Below are positions 31,830 to 42,700 of a stretch of 64,000 bases of DNA, piece by piece. Source of the DNA: Melanopsichium pennsylvanicum (lineage: Eukaryota > Basidiomycota > Ustilaginomycetes > Ustilaginales); NCBI GenBank assembly GCA_900208305.1, contig OAPG01000018.1:1-64000 (forward strand). Direction: 5' to 3'. Made by a program: the position numbers and the translations under genes. The notes under the pieces were generated by a model. It saw nothing but the letters and a program-made list of their open reading frames with translations, was not told the DNA's origin and made no database searches. The number at the start of each line of letters is the position of its first letter. Within the stretch, counting starts at the first letter, position 1.

Positions 31830-34458
31830 ATGCCGCCAAGAAAGCTATCCATATCACGCATACGGGCTGACAGCAGGGTGCGCAGCGATGATCCAGATCT
31901 GAATCGCACTTCGAGACGTAGCAGTGGGTCTGGCTCCAGTCGTCCAAGTCAGAGATATCGCTCTGTCACAGCATTTTCCACCTCAGCCTCGTCACGGGAA
32001 GCAAAAACTAGTACCAAAGACAATGCAAGACGAGGAAAGCGACCATCGCAGCCAAAGACGAGCGCGCGAATCCTGCACATTCTCGACGATGACATCGAGG
32101 AGACCAGAGTGCAGAACCTTTTCGCACCAGATGCACGTGCCCAACAACAGAATGTCTCGTATCGCACCTTGAGCTTAACGCAGCAAGCTCGTCGCGATGG
32201 GTCTGAGTTTCGGCTCCCATCACTCGCCGGGATGTGCTGCTCTACCATAGCCTCTTGCTTTGATGCCCTGCTACCATCCCGCGACCAGTTCGAAGCTGCT
32301 GCGACTTCAACCGCAGCATCCGCTAGTAGAACCATACAGAATTCCCGTACACTCAAAAACACCTCGAACAAGCGCAAACGGTCGGGAGGCAGAGCACTAG
32401 GTGCAGATCCTGAGTCAGACGAAGATCAGCAGGATTACGTTCCAAGTGACGATGACGCCCAGGCTTCCAAATCGTCAACCAGATCGATTCGGAGCAGACG
32501 GGATGCGTCAAACGCACAATCTTTAGCGTCAGCTGCTGCTCAGAGTACAGGTCAACTGTTGGCAGGCTGGACTCCATCCGAGCTGCACTACCTCACCCGC
32601 AAGACATCTGAACAGCTGAAGTTGTTGTCGCCAGCCGCCTCTTTCCTCCTTTTCCGAACGCTCGTCGAGCAGGCACCACAGTACCTTACCAAGACCGTAG
32701 TTAGTGACTTCTTCCTGCCGCCCATCTCGAGCACTGCATCATCCTCGTCAGTGAGAAATGCAGCAAACACGGCCGCAAGAACGCATGTTTGGCTTCCAGC
32801 TTCCATACCTTTGCTATCTCACGACAAGTCGGGTGCCTCTTTCCTCGTGAATCATCTCAGCACCGCCTTGACAAGCGCGCTCGAGCCCAAAACGTCCGTT
32901 CTGTCGCAAGTAGCTGCTGAAGATATGCCTCTCTCTGCGCTTCCCTCGAGATTCATCCACACACAGCCCGCTTCCTTCGCACTGCGCTCGTTGCAATTGC
33001 ACGGTCTCACTCGTCTGCAAGACGGCACAATAGCGCGCTTCTTTGAGACAGCGATTCCATCAAGAATAAGCTCATCCCGGATCGCCCAGCGGGAGTCCAT
33101 CCTCCGGCTTGACATGATCTCTTTACGAGGATGCATCGCGGTGAGTGACCGTACCGTCACTGCCATCTGCCGATCCACTGGTTCGACACTGCAATACCTC
33201 AACTTGGACTTTACTGATGTCACGGCAGAGTCTGTGAGCATGCTTATGATGTTTGCTCCCAACCTTCAGACGCTCAAACTTGGGTATAACGACAATGTTT
33301 CGGACAAAACGCTCTCAGCAGCGTTGCAGGCACCTTACACTGGCTCGCTGCCCTTCTCCAAGCTGATCAACCTGCGCTTGCGAAAGTGCACTTTGGTAGG
33401 AGATATCGGCGTCGCGAGCTTCCTCAAGTACACACACAGAACGCTCCAAGTGCTCGATATCTCTGGTACCAGTGTCGGCGGTGCGAACCCTCATAGCCCC
33501 GATTTTTACATTCTGCTCATGAGCTTTTTCCCATCGGGTCTGCCTGCACCCATACAAGGGAAAGATTCTTTAAAATCATTTAGATCATCGGAAACGCTGC
33601 CGTTGAGAAAGCTGAATCTGCTTGATACCAACCTCGACTATGAATCGCTGGAAAAGATGGTCGACCGAGCCCCTCATTTGGATACGCTTCTGCTGAGACA
33701 AATGCCGAGTCGATCTACGCATGATGGCATGATCACTTTGCTCGAAAAGATGGTTTCTACGACTATCCATGATTGGAAGAGACTCCACCTGCGCATCCTC
33801 GACGTGGGAGACGAATTTGCATACTTGTTCCCTTTTCTTTTGTCCGGTTTCAGAGTAAGTACTTGTCTCACTTTCATTCTCGTCTTGGATACCAACACTG
33901 ATTTCATTGTTTGTTTTTGACTTGTTTTGTTTGTTTTTTTTTTTGGTTTTTTTTTTTTCTTTCGATGTTTGGCGTTAAACTTGGAACGTACAGCGGCTGC
34001 ATGTGGAAAGCCTTAAATCGAGTCAAAGCCAGATGAGCTTTTTCAGTGATGTGTCGGATCGTTTCGAGTCTTCAATGTCTCATGTTCAACATCTGAAGTT
34101 GCCGGATGCTAAATTGTCTGAACATGCATGGCAATTTCTACCCCTCATCACTTCGCTTCGTACGCTCGATGTGAGCAATACTGCCGTACCAGGTATGTTC
34201 CCTTTCTCTTCATCTTCACCTTCTACAACTCCCTTTCTTCCTTTTGATCGTAGTGTCGTCACAACTGACCAGCGAAAAAAAAAAAAATTGGAATTGGAAT
34301 TTGATCCTGTCGATTGGACCATTACAGAATCCATCATTGCATCGACGATCCAAGCCAACCCTTTTTTGCAACTCATCAATTTGTCGCATTGTAAGCAGAT
34401 GCGTATTTCAACAAGGCGAAATGCTTTCTCTCTCGTCTCTGATCATGCTAACCAATAA
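31830..34458 (+). CDS. Leucine-rich-repeat (AMN1/F-box-LRR type) protein, multi-exon
   Basis: Exon 1 is 31830-33854 (675 codons), the intron starts GTAAGT and ends ACAG at 33993, exon 2 is 33994-34192, the next intron starts GTATGT and ends TTACAG at 34327, and exon 3 begins at 34328. These junctions give an unbroken LRR reading (LRTLDVSNTAVP then ESIIASTIQ, then LQLINLSHC). The first 250 residues are basic, Ser-rich and probably disordered, followed by a helical segment (SELHYLTRKTSEQLKLLS) and LRRs from about residue 380. The end is uncertain: reading on gives a stop at 34458, but a GTAAGC donor at 34391 and a GCTAAC branch with AG at 34460 or 34466 suggest a further intron and an end near 34588. 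No F-box is clear. Function unknown; LRR proteins of this type often act in ubiquitin ligases or DNA repair. Confidence 0.65.
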
Positions 34459-34680
34459 AGATACAGTGAAATCGATGATTTTTGGCACTACATTTAAATC
34501 GTGGCGGCGTTGTTGTTGTTTTTTTCCCATCCTTTTGTTCAGTTTGGGTTTTTTGGACTGCGTTTCTGTACACTCAAAATCAAACTGAACCCAAGAAAAG
34601 GAAAGCAAAAAAAAGAATAGTGAGATTGCTGAATCCAAGTGAAACGCTGATATCGCTCAAGGCAAAAGCTGTACAGTGAA

Positions 34681-35779
34681 TTAGGCAGCAAGTACACTTC
34701 GTGCCAAATCCCTCAGATGCTTTGCTGGCACGTTCTGCGAGGTATACACCTTATTCAACAATAAGCTTGTCACCAATTCGTCAATTTTTTTCACCTTATC
34801 CACGTCAACCACCTTCTCTTTATCGTCTTTGGCTGCATTCGTACCTTTTTGAGGTGATGATGACCAAATTAGCGCGGTGGTTGCCATCTTTGTACCCCAC
34901 AAAGCTCTTAACCACGGACCAGCTTTAACCGATTTTGTCTCTACTGCTTCTCCATCGCTTTGGCACATTTCCAACACTCTTAAAAACGCCTTGTACGATT
35001 TAGCTACCTCACCGGCGGTGTACAGAGTTTCGGCGTACTTGAGATGGTAAAAGCTGTTTTGAGCGACTTGTAGAATGACCTCTTCGAGTGCAAATGCACT
35101 TTGGATGTACATGCCTTGTGTAGCATAAATTTCAGCCAATTCCAACCACGCTTCAGGATCGGTATAAAATGTATCGAGGTGTCGGTTGAGTGCTTCGACG
35201 ACAGAAGAAAGGTCACCCATGGCTTTGAGTGCTGCGATGGCTCGACGAGATAGGATGAGAGAAGGTTCTTTGGCGAGTGCGTTTTCGTACAGAGCGAGCG
35301 CGGCGGAAGGGTTAGCTTGGCCTTCGAGAAGCATTCCTTGGAGTTGAATGACACGTTGAGAGGTAGGAAAGCGAGTAGAGACGCGAGAGATGCATAGTTG
35401 AGCAAGATCGAAACGAGAACATTCGATCGAAGCAATGGCAACTTGTTCAAGAACAGACCAGAGATCTTCGTCGGGAATGGAGGAGAGAGAGGCAGAGGTG
35501 ATAAGGAGTTCACCGTATTGTACTGTTTTCTGGGGTGCTCGGATTGGGCGTCTAGAATCAGTTCAAGTGCCGAATGAAGAAAGATTTGGATAGATAGCAT
35601 GAATAGAATGGTAATAGAGAGGATGAACAAAGTGAGTCAAGATGAGATGCAGGCTGAAGGAGAGAATTGAAGAAAGGAAGCAAGTTAAGAACTCACCGTC
35701 GTTGTTCGGCCAACCACTGAGCTGCAGCCTTGGGATCGGTGTTGGGGTTTCCCGACACTTGAAAGTACGTTCCAACCAT
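34681..35779 (-). CDS. EMC2: EMC2-like TPR subunit of the ER membrane protein complex, two exons
   Basis: Exon 1 is 35779-35697 (MVGTYFQVSGNPN...), the intron is 35696-35552 (GTGAGT...TTCTAG, 145 bp) and exon 2 is 35551-34681, giving 317 residues. The joined protein reads through AEQRRRPIRAPQKTVQYGE without a break. It has TPR-like helices and the EMC2/Oca3 pattern: DLWSVLEQVAIASIE, then ALYENALAKEPS, DPEAWLELAEIY and FYHLKYAETLYT. EMC2 is the cytosolic scaffold of the EMC, which inserts tail-anchored and multi-pass membrane proteins in the ER. Length agrees with family members of about 300 residues. Several out-of-frame open frames across the intron and exon 1 are shadows. Confidence 0.8.
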
Positions 35780-36161
35780 TTCAATTTGTGAGGGATATTC
35801 TTGACTTTGTAGAGAGTATTGATTTGAGATCTAGATGGTGTTGAAGCAAAAAGGAACACACACAAGGATGTCAAAAGGCTGATCCGAGCATTTAATATAC
35901 TTTACTGTACGATTGACGCCCTCCAAATTGGCAACGTGGTGATTTTAGATAAAACGATGTTAGACTTTTATATTGTTAGTAAGCCCGATTGGTTTTCGAT
36001 CTGACTCGGAACCGAAAGCTGAGCGTTGGCGATTGGCGCGATTAGCGAGATACTTAACACACACTTTGATGATGCTCTTTCGATACCATTCTCATCCCGA
36101 CTCACCGTCTTGTCACTCTTCGAAAAGCGTCATTAACATATCTTGATAAGCTTAATCAAAC
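35780..36161. promoter_or_regulatory. Short divergent promoter region between EMC2 and the 82-residue gene
   Basis: 382 bp separate two divergent start codons (35779 leftward, 36162 rightward), so the stretch must carry both promoters. It is AT-rich around 35890-35970. No clear TATA box is assigned. Confidence 0.5.
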
Positions 36162-36848
36162 ATGGTACGTACACTTGCCAGCGCAGCTAGCATCTATATC
36201 GATCGATGGAAGGGAATAAGATTGGCCAACCTTTTGAACTCGACATGACCAATGACACAACGTTTTGCATCAACTCGCATATTGCATTCCAACCATTCGC
36301 ATTTGGGCAATCGTCCACATCGAAACTCGTACTCATCCTCGTCACGCCACATGGTATATGTTCTTGATATTCGTAGGGAGCCGGACCTCGATACCCTTAC
36401 CCGAAAGAAGTTTGGTCGCCGGCAGGTGGTTGGTGGACTCGGTAAGTACATGCATGCAATTGGCTTGATTTGTTGGCTTGCCCTGTGCATGCTCTGAACC
36501 TCTTTGCTTATCATATTTACCCGTGTCTCCTTCGAATCGTATAGTCCCAACAATTGGGTTTCGAACACTGCAGTCTGCGCAGTGGGCATCGCACTTGCAA
36601 CATACGGCGTTTGGACCTACTCTGCCGATCGAGAATGGCGTCACAATGCTCCAACCAAACCTATCCCTTCCATGAAAGTAAGTACGCATCCCAAGGCTTC
36701 GCTTTCTCTCTCGTTCTTCGGGATCGAAACATAACAAACCCCCAAGATGATTGACTGACATTTGTGGTTTGTTGTTTTGATTTCGATATATGGATGATAG
36801 TGGGCAAGACAATTTAAAGAGGGTGAACTGTCGGTTAAAGAACCTTAA
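36162..36848 (+). CDS. Small single-span mitochondrial-type protein (82 aa), ATG-only first exon
   Basis: Four exons: 36162-36164 (only ATG), 36377-36441, 36545-36677 and 36801-36848. Introns begin GTACGT, GTAAGT and GTAAGT and end TAG each time; every phase fits. The product starts MGAGPRYPYPKEVWSPAGGW, has one membrane span (TAVCAVGIALATYGVWTY) and ends in a charged tail to KEP. The PRYPYPK-VWSPAGGW motif plus single span resembles small accessory subunits of fungal mitochondrial complex I, but I recall the family only loosely, so the function is tentative. The third and fourth exons are too short to appear as open frames, so an automatic annotation could easily miss this gene. It is divergent from EMC2. 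Confidence 0.7.
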
Positions 36849-37338
36849 AGATTCGGTCTCCTTCTCTTTCGTTCGCTCTCTATCTCTCTCTTCACTTTTT
36901 TTCCCCGTGGTACTCTATCCCGATAAATACATCAAAAACAAAAGACACAAGCAATACCAGTTCAGCTTACTTTTCCAAGAGTCGTCCTATTTGCGCACGC
37001 ACACTGGCTTGTCTCAAAAGTGGAAGCGTGAATAGTATGTTGGGTGAAAATCGGTTGGACGAAAAATTAGCTTGATTAACATGACTAGATATGGTCGAGT
37101 TGGTTTCAAAGCGTTTTTTCTGCCAGCGAAAAGGCGAATGTGGGATTGTCAAGCATTTGAAAGGATGACACAATCATGAGCCTCGGACAAACAAACGTCA
37201 AGACAACGACGACGCACAAGAGACTCAAAAAACACACGTCTGCATGTTTTTGGACAAAGGAAAAGTGTGAATGTCAAGCATCAAGCATGAAGCATTCAAT
37301 GTATACTGATTCCAAGACGAGAGAGGGAATAAATTTGT
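36849..37338. other. Convergent intergenic
   Basis: 490 bp between the small gene and the TIM-like gene, both ending here. AT-rich; no gene seen. Confidence 0.5.
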
Positions 37339-38196
37339 TCAATTTGTACCTGCGATCTCTTTGATGGTATCGATAAAAGCTTGAGGATTGTGGGCGAATC
37401 TTCCTAAGAACAAACCATCTACACCGTGTTTAATTTTTTCAAACAAACCTGGACCTGCGCTTCCACCGTACAAGATCCTCAAACTTGCATCTGACCTTAA
37501 TTTGGCAGTTGCGTCTAGATTATTTGTGGTAGTTTGAACGTATTCTCTGTTGTATCTTGTTCTAAGAGCTTTTGTGATTTTGACCACATATTCTGGACTT
37601 GCGGGTTCACTCTTGCCAATTGCCCAAACAGGTTCGTATGCCAAAACCACATGTTTATCGTTTTCCATAACTTGCAATGCGGGTTGGATCTGCCTCCAAC
37701 ATTCTTCCACAACCTTATCCACATCGTTTGAAGATAAATTGTTGATGTTGTTGGGTTTAGATACTTCACCAATGCAGATTAAAGGGATCATGTTATTGCG
37801 CGAGATAGCGGCGGCTTTATTGGCAACATCTTGATCTGTTTCACCAAAGTAACGTCGTCGTTCTGCATGTCCAATTTCAACAAATTTGACTCCAGCTTGA
37901 GAAAGGACCAAAGGAGATACTTCGCCAGTAAAGGCTCCAGAATCTTGTGAATGCACATCTTGAGCTCCTAGCAACAACGGAGAAGATGAAGTGGCAATTT
38001 GGGAAGAGACAGAGGTGAGAGTGATGAAATCGGGAATGACGAAAATGTCAACGGGTTGAGATGGAGTAGAGTGGGTAGAGGAAAGGAGAGAGATGGTTTG
38101 ATCGAGATAGGCTTTGGTTTTTGGAATATCAAAGTACATTTTGAACGAGACGCCGACGAGCGGACGTCGTGTGGGAGTATCAGTATGAGAGGACAT
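37339..38196 (-). CDS. TIM-like isomerase, probable erythrulose-1-phosphate isomerase (Eyi1/EryH type)
   Basis: 285 residues, single exon, with a triosephosphate-isomerase fold: catalytic Lys19 in SFKMYFD, His110 in IGHAERR, Glu188 in YEPVW, and YGGSAGP near the C-terminus. It departs from true TIM at the substrate sites. The NWKMN motif is SFKMY, GHSERR is GHAERR, and the phosphate loop AIGTGK is AIGKSEPAS. The last barrel strands read GLFLGRFAH instead of GFLVGGASL. These changes match the TIM-like enzymes of erythritol catabolism (EryH in Brucella, Eyi1 in Yarrowia), which interconvert L-erythrulose-1-phosphate and D-erythrulose-4-phosphate. The gene is divergent from an RpiB-like gene across 610 bp, the same partner as in those pathways. 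It is unlikely to be the housekeeping TIM. Confidence 0.75.
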   Translation of the reverse strand: MSSHTDTPTRRPLVGVSFKMYFDIPKTKAYLDQTISLLSSTHSTPSQPVDIFVIPDFITLTSVSSQIATSSSPLLLGAQDVHSQDSGAFTGEVSPLVLSQAGVKFVEIGHAERRRYFGETDQDVANKAAAISRNNMIPLICIGEVSKPNNINNLSSNDVDKVVEECWRQIQPALQVMENDKHVVLAYEPVWAIGKSEPASPEYVVKITKALRTRYNREYVQTTTNNLDATAKLRSDASLRILYGGSAGPGLFEKIKHGVDGLFLGRFAHNPQAFIDTIKEIAGTN

Positions 38197-38806
38197 GGTG
38201 ATGTAGTGGTGTAAAGAAGCAACCGAGTTTGAGCGGATGTGATAGAGAACATGAAAACATTAACCATGTAATTGGAGGTGATCACAGTTGAATTCAATAT
38301 CAATCGGCAAATTGAGCACGGCACGCCAATTTTAGCTGTTTCAATTTTAGCTGTTTGAATTTTAGCTGTTTGAATTGATCTGTACAGTAAAGGTTACGTA
38401 ATTACAGTATTTACACTGTATCACGCTCAAAACACACACACAGCAATCGTACCCAAAGTCGCCGATGGAAAGTGTCAACTTAAATTTGACTCTGTTTAAT
38501 CACCGGACACTGTCATTGGATTGTGTGCGAATGGAGTATAGTGGAGTATAGTGCAGTTGAACTGCTGTGGCGTTACTTCAATAGTCAACGGCGATTACAG
38601 TTATCGCACTGTGGCTAAAGTTTACTCTTAATAACGCTCAGATCAGCCTGCCTACTGTTCAAACTCACAATGAATATCAAGCTTCCTCTTCCATTTGTAT
38701 CGTTGTGACCACCACACACACACATTTTGGAACGCTTTCCTTCTCTCTCACTCACTCACTCTTACTCACTCACTCACTCACACAAACTCTTCAATCACTT
38801 CCGAAC
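38197..38806. promoter_or_regulatory. Divergent promoter region of the TIM-like/RpiB-like pair
   Basis: 610 bp shared upstream region. It holds three tandem copies of a 15-bp unit, AATTTTAGCTGTTT[CG], starting at 38328, 38343 and 38358. A CT/CA-rich stretch (CTCACTCACTCA) just before the RpiB-like ATG is a usual 5' leader in this genome. The repeated unit could be a binding site for co-regulation, but that is inference. Confidence 0.5.
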
Positions 38807-39286
38807 ATGTCTCAACCAAAGTGGAAGATCGCCTTTGGCTGTGACGAAGCCGGCGTTGACTACATGAATGCTCTCATTAAGGATTTTCAAAACGATCCTC
38901 GAGTCGAATCCGTGATTGACGTTGGTGTTCCTTCCAACGCTGACAAGACTGCGTATCCCCACGTTGCCGTCACTGCTGCACGCAAGGTCGCTTCGGGTGA
39001 AGTTGACCGTGCTCTCCTCATATGTGGAACCGGTCTAGGTGTGGCCATCGCCGCAAACAAAGTGAACGGTGTTCGTGCCGTGACCGCCCACGACAGCTAC
39101 TCGGTTGAAAGGGCCATCTTAAGCAACGACGCGCAAGTACTCTGCATGGGTCAGAGAGTCGTAGGTCTCGAATTGGCCAGAAAACTCGCAAAGGAGTGGT
39201 TGGGTTACACCTTCGATAAGTCCAGCGCGAGTGCTGCAAAAGTTCAGGCCATTTGCGATTACGAAGGTGTAGGTGACAAGCAGTAA
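38807..39286 (+). CDS. RpiB/LacAB-family isomerase, probable erythrulose-4-phosphate isomerase (Eyi2/EryI type)
   Basis: 159 residues starting [16 protein letters not shown] (ATG at 38807, preceded by ACGAAC-type context; the frame is open upstream without an ATG). RpiB signatures: GCDEAGVDY at 11-19, [15 protein letters not shown] at 71-85 with catalytic Cys73, His95 in [11 protein letters not shown], and [14 protein letters not shown] at 108-121. The family includes ribose-5-phosphate isomerase B and the D-erythrulose-4-phosphate/D-erythrose-4-phosphate isomerases EryI and Eyi2. Most fungi use RpiA for the pentose phosphate pathway, so an RpiB-type protein next to a divergent TIM-like gene points to tetrose metabolism. 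The product, erythrose 4-phosphate, would enter the pentose phosphate pathway. Confidence 0.75.
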   Translation: MSQPKWKIAFGCDEAGVDYMNALIKDFQNDPRVESVIDVGVPSNADKTAYPHVAVTAARKVASGEVDRALLICGTGLGVAIAANKVNGVRAVTAHDSYSVERAILSNDAQVLCMGQRVVGLELARKLAKEWLGYTFDKSSASAAKVQAICDYEGVGDKQ

Positions 39287-39783
39287 AAAAAAAATCACTC
39301 ACACGCACCACAATATGTTGCTCTCCATCTACTTTGTTGTGTGATTGCGTTCAAGATTGGTAGAACATGATGAATTCCCCTTTTTCTTTCTGCCATGTGT
39401 GTACCGTCTATTGTCATACATTGTACTGCAATCATTCGCAATACCCGAACATGTGCGTACCTTTACTGCAAAATTACACCGAATGTGTTGATATTGCGGC
39501 TCTAACAAACAAAACTGAGCCGAAAAAAAGCTCCACACAACCTCTTTTAATAAGTAAATAAATATGTTCAGAAAAAAAATCTCCTTTCTCTATTCAATAA
39601 TGAAAGAAAAAAGGTCAAAGCGAGTTTATTGACATTTTTTCTTGAACACAAAAATTTCTTTTTGTTTGCCTTTTTGTTCCTTCACTCACAACCGATCCAT
39701 CATCCTCTATTCACTAATCGTCAACCATCAACATCGTATACATTTCGGTCTAGCTCTCTTTCATTTGAGCTACTATTGACAGT
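39287..39783. other. Intergenic
   Basis: About 500 bp between two plus-strand genes; 3' flank of the RpiB-like gene and leader of the next. Nothing else is recognised. Confidence 0.5.
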
Positions 39784-42700
39784 ATGCCAAAGTCTGGTTT
39801 CGATCCCGCTAAACACCAGCGAAAGCTGCATCGACACAACCCTCTATCCAAATCCACTTCTTCCTCCTCTGCTGCCTCATCCCCTGCCACATCTTCCACT
39901 ATTAATGCCACTCTACATACCCTCCAACAGGCCTCAAAAGCTACGGATTCTTTTGCAAGCAACGATATCATCCCTCTGCTTGCCAACCTACCCGAACTCA
40001 ATTCGTCGTCATCGTCATCTTCCTCCAACAACGCTCTTCCACCAACCATCAACCTCGCAGACAAGGTTTGGTCCCTCGCTTCGGTTTCTTTACTCCTATC
40101 CACCACTCCAACACAGACAGCATCTGAGGTTAAGTCAAATCGTAAACTTCTCCTTTCGCACAATCTCGTTGGGCGATTGCTTGCAGCCTTGTCCACCCAC
40201 ACCGAGGTGGACGTCAGAAGGGAAGCCAGTGGCGCGCTGCGCAATCTTTGTGTGGATGCTGGTATCGATGTCAGGAACCAAGTCATCAATAAAGGAGGAG
40301 TGGATATCATCCTCTCTGCTATGAGATGGGCTTCCAACGCTCTTGGTTTCGATGGCGCTCCGAGTGCCACTCCCACCAACTCGTTTGTAGATGACGCTCC
40401 TACACTCGAACAGGATATCCAAGCAAAGCGCCAACTGTTGTCAAAACCACTCGAAAAACTCAACAAAAAAGAAAAGAGACACCTCACAAAACTCGCAAAT
40501 ACCCTCGGAAAGACGCTCGAACTCATTGCCGGTCGCGGTCTTTCGCCTGAGGACGAACACAAATTGCTCTCATCTTCTTCTTCTTCTTCTTCGACTTCTT
40601 TCTCAAACACTGCGGAACATGCTATGGATACAGCCACCACCACCACTCACACTACGCGCAGCAGTAATCGGGCTGAACCCTTCTTGTCGCTCGACAGCAA
40701 CACGCGAAAGGGTCTGATCGAGATGGCCGAGAATCTCGTCACACTGGTGTGGTGCCTTTGCGAGAGCGGCGACAAGGCTTTTGCCAAACTAGTTTCTTTT
40801 CGTTGGCTCGATGCGGACCTCGTCCGAGGAGCTGTAGCAACCGGTTCAGAACTCAACGCAGAAGGTCTGGCTTCGTGGCTTTCGAGTGCCATTGCACTCG
40901 GTTCTCGAGCTGCCAACCTCCTGTCCACAGCCGCACCCGATGGTTCTCGATCCTCGAACGTTTCTCATCGTCACGAATCTCTAGGCGCGCTGACGAATGA
41001 AGAGCTTTCGCTTCTGTTGGATTTGGCTCTGGCCAGTGGCAATGCGCTTTGTGCGCTCACCGATGGTGGTGAGAGTGTCTTTATCAACGGATTCCTTTCC
41101 AGAAACACCTTGCCTACTCCATCTTCTATCAAGGATGGTTCAAAAACCTCTTTTTCGAAAAAGAAAGCTGGAAAACTCGAACTCCAAAAACAAACAACCA
41201 TCTCTGCTCCTCCGCCTCCTATAACCCTTGCACAGCAGCCTTTGGCAGCGACAAACAGATTGGCATGCATTGGTAGAGCGATCTCGCTGCTACAGGCTTG
41301 CGTGGAAACGGATGAGTCCAAGATCGACAAGCTGAAACGGTATGTCTTGTCCCAAACCACCATGCTAGGTGTCCTCTCCGCAGGTGTGCTGCGTAACCTC
41401 GCTTCCGCCGTCGATTCCAATCCCAACGTTGCCACTGCCACCTCTACTTTTTCCTCCCGTCGTAGGAGACATGATGACTCGAATTCGCTTACTTCGAAAA
41501 ACGTCTTCATCCCGACTCACAACGGTGGTGGGAATGCGAATGCGAATGCGAATGCGGAGGAGGGAGGAATGAGTTTGAAAAAGTACGAAGAGACGGTGAT
41601 GCTTCCAACGTTGACGAAGTTGTTGGCAAGGGTGGAGATGACCAAATTAGCACATGATCTGGATGGGCGTGCGGATGTGTCGGAAGCCATGTTGGTTTCG
41701 GTTTCTGTCGACGGCGACGGTGGGAAGGATGTGGATGAGGCGGTATTGAAGATGAAATTGAAAGGTAAAGCAGAAGAAAAGGCACAAACGTTGATGCTGG
41801 CGCTCGAAATCCTTGCTGAACTCGGAGCGGCGGGGTTGGACAATGATTTTATTTCTGGTTTGAATGATGGACAGGATGGAGACGATGATGAATGGTTGGA
41901 AGATTTCGATGCACCTCTTGGCAATGACGACGAAGACGACGACGATGGGGAGGAGAGAGAAGAAGAAGAAAGGGTGGTGGTGGATGAAGATATGGATGAC
42001 GAATGCGAATCGACGTTGAATGGAGGAGAGAAAATGAATGATGATCACACCAACCAAGATATGATGATGGCAGCAGAAAGGGGAGATACGTTTGCAGAAG
42101 CTGTGAAACGAAACACTTGTTTACCTTTTCAAGCATATGCACCTATCTTGGCTAGTCTGTTTGCATCTCCAACATTTACACATGCACTGCTCACTCTGGC
42201 GAGGCCGTTTGAAGCGAGTTTCCCCTCGCTCTCTTCATCTCCTCAACAACCGTCCAATGATGGCTCATCATCATCATCTTCGACCACAGCAGCAGCAGCT
42301 TTGTTGAGGGGGTTGCACCTTCGAAGTCTGTCTGTTCTCAACAATGTGCTTTTGCGTTTGGCCGCATATTCACCTCCTCCACCGAGTCAACCCGCTACCA
42401 ACCCGAAACAACAGCGAAGGATTGCAGCCTTTCGAGCTTGGGTCACGAGCGAACCTCAAAGATCAATTTTGTTGGATGGGGTTTGGAAAAGTGGATTCGA
42501 AATTGCAAAGGGTTGTGCGAGTGTTCCCGCCGTCGCTCTTGCCGGTTCTGCTATAATTTTTGCAAAAGAAGGAGGAGGAGGAGGAGGAGGAGGACAGATT
42601 CATGGATCATCAGGAGGTGCAGGGGGAGAGGGAGAGGGGGAGGGTAAGGATGGATTGATCATGGTTGAAACATGTATTGGTAACATGTGGAGTGTTGCTA

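Noticed and set aside
37339..38196. Housekeeping triosephosphate isomerase
   Set aside because: Key substrate motifs (NWKMN, GHSERR, AIGTGK) are all altered and an RpiB-like partner is adjacent.
39750..40646. 298-codon open frame on the minus strand
   Set aside because: Antisense to the Syo1-like gene; Glu/Ser runs mirror the trinucleotide repeats of the real gene.
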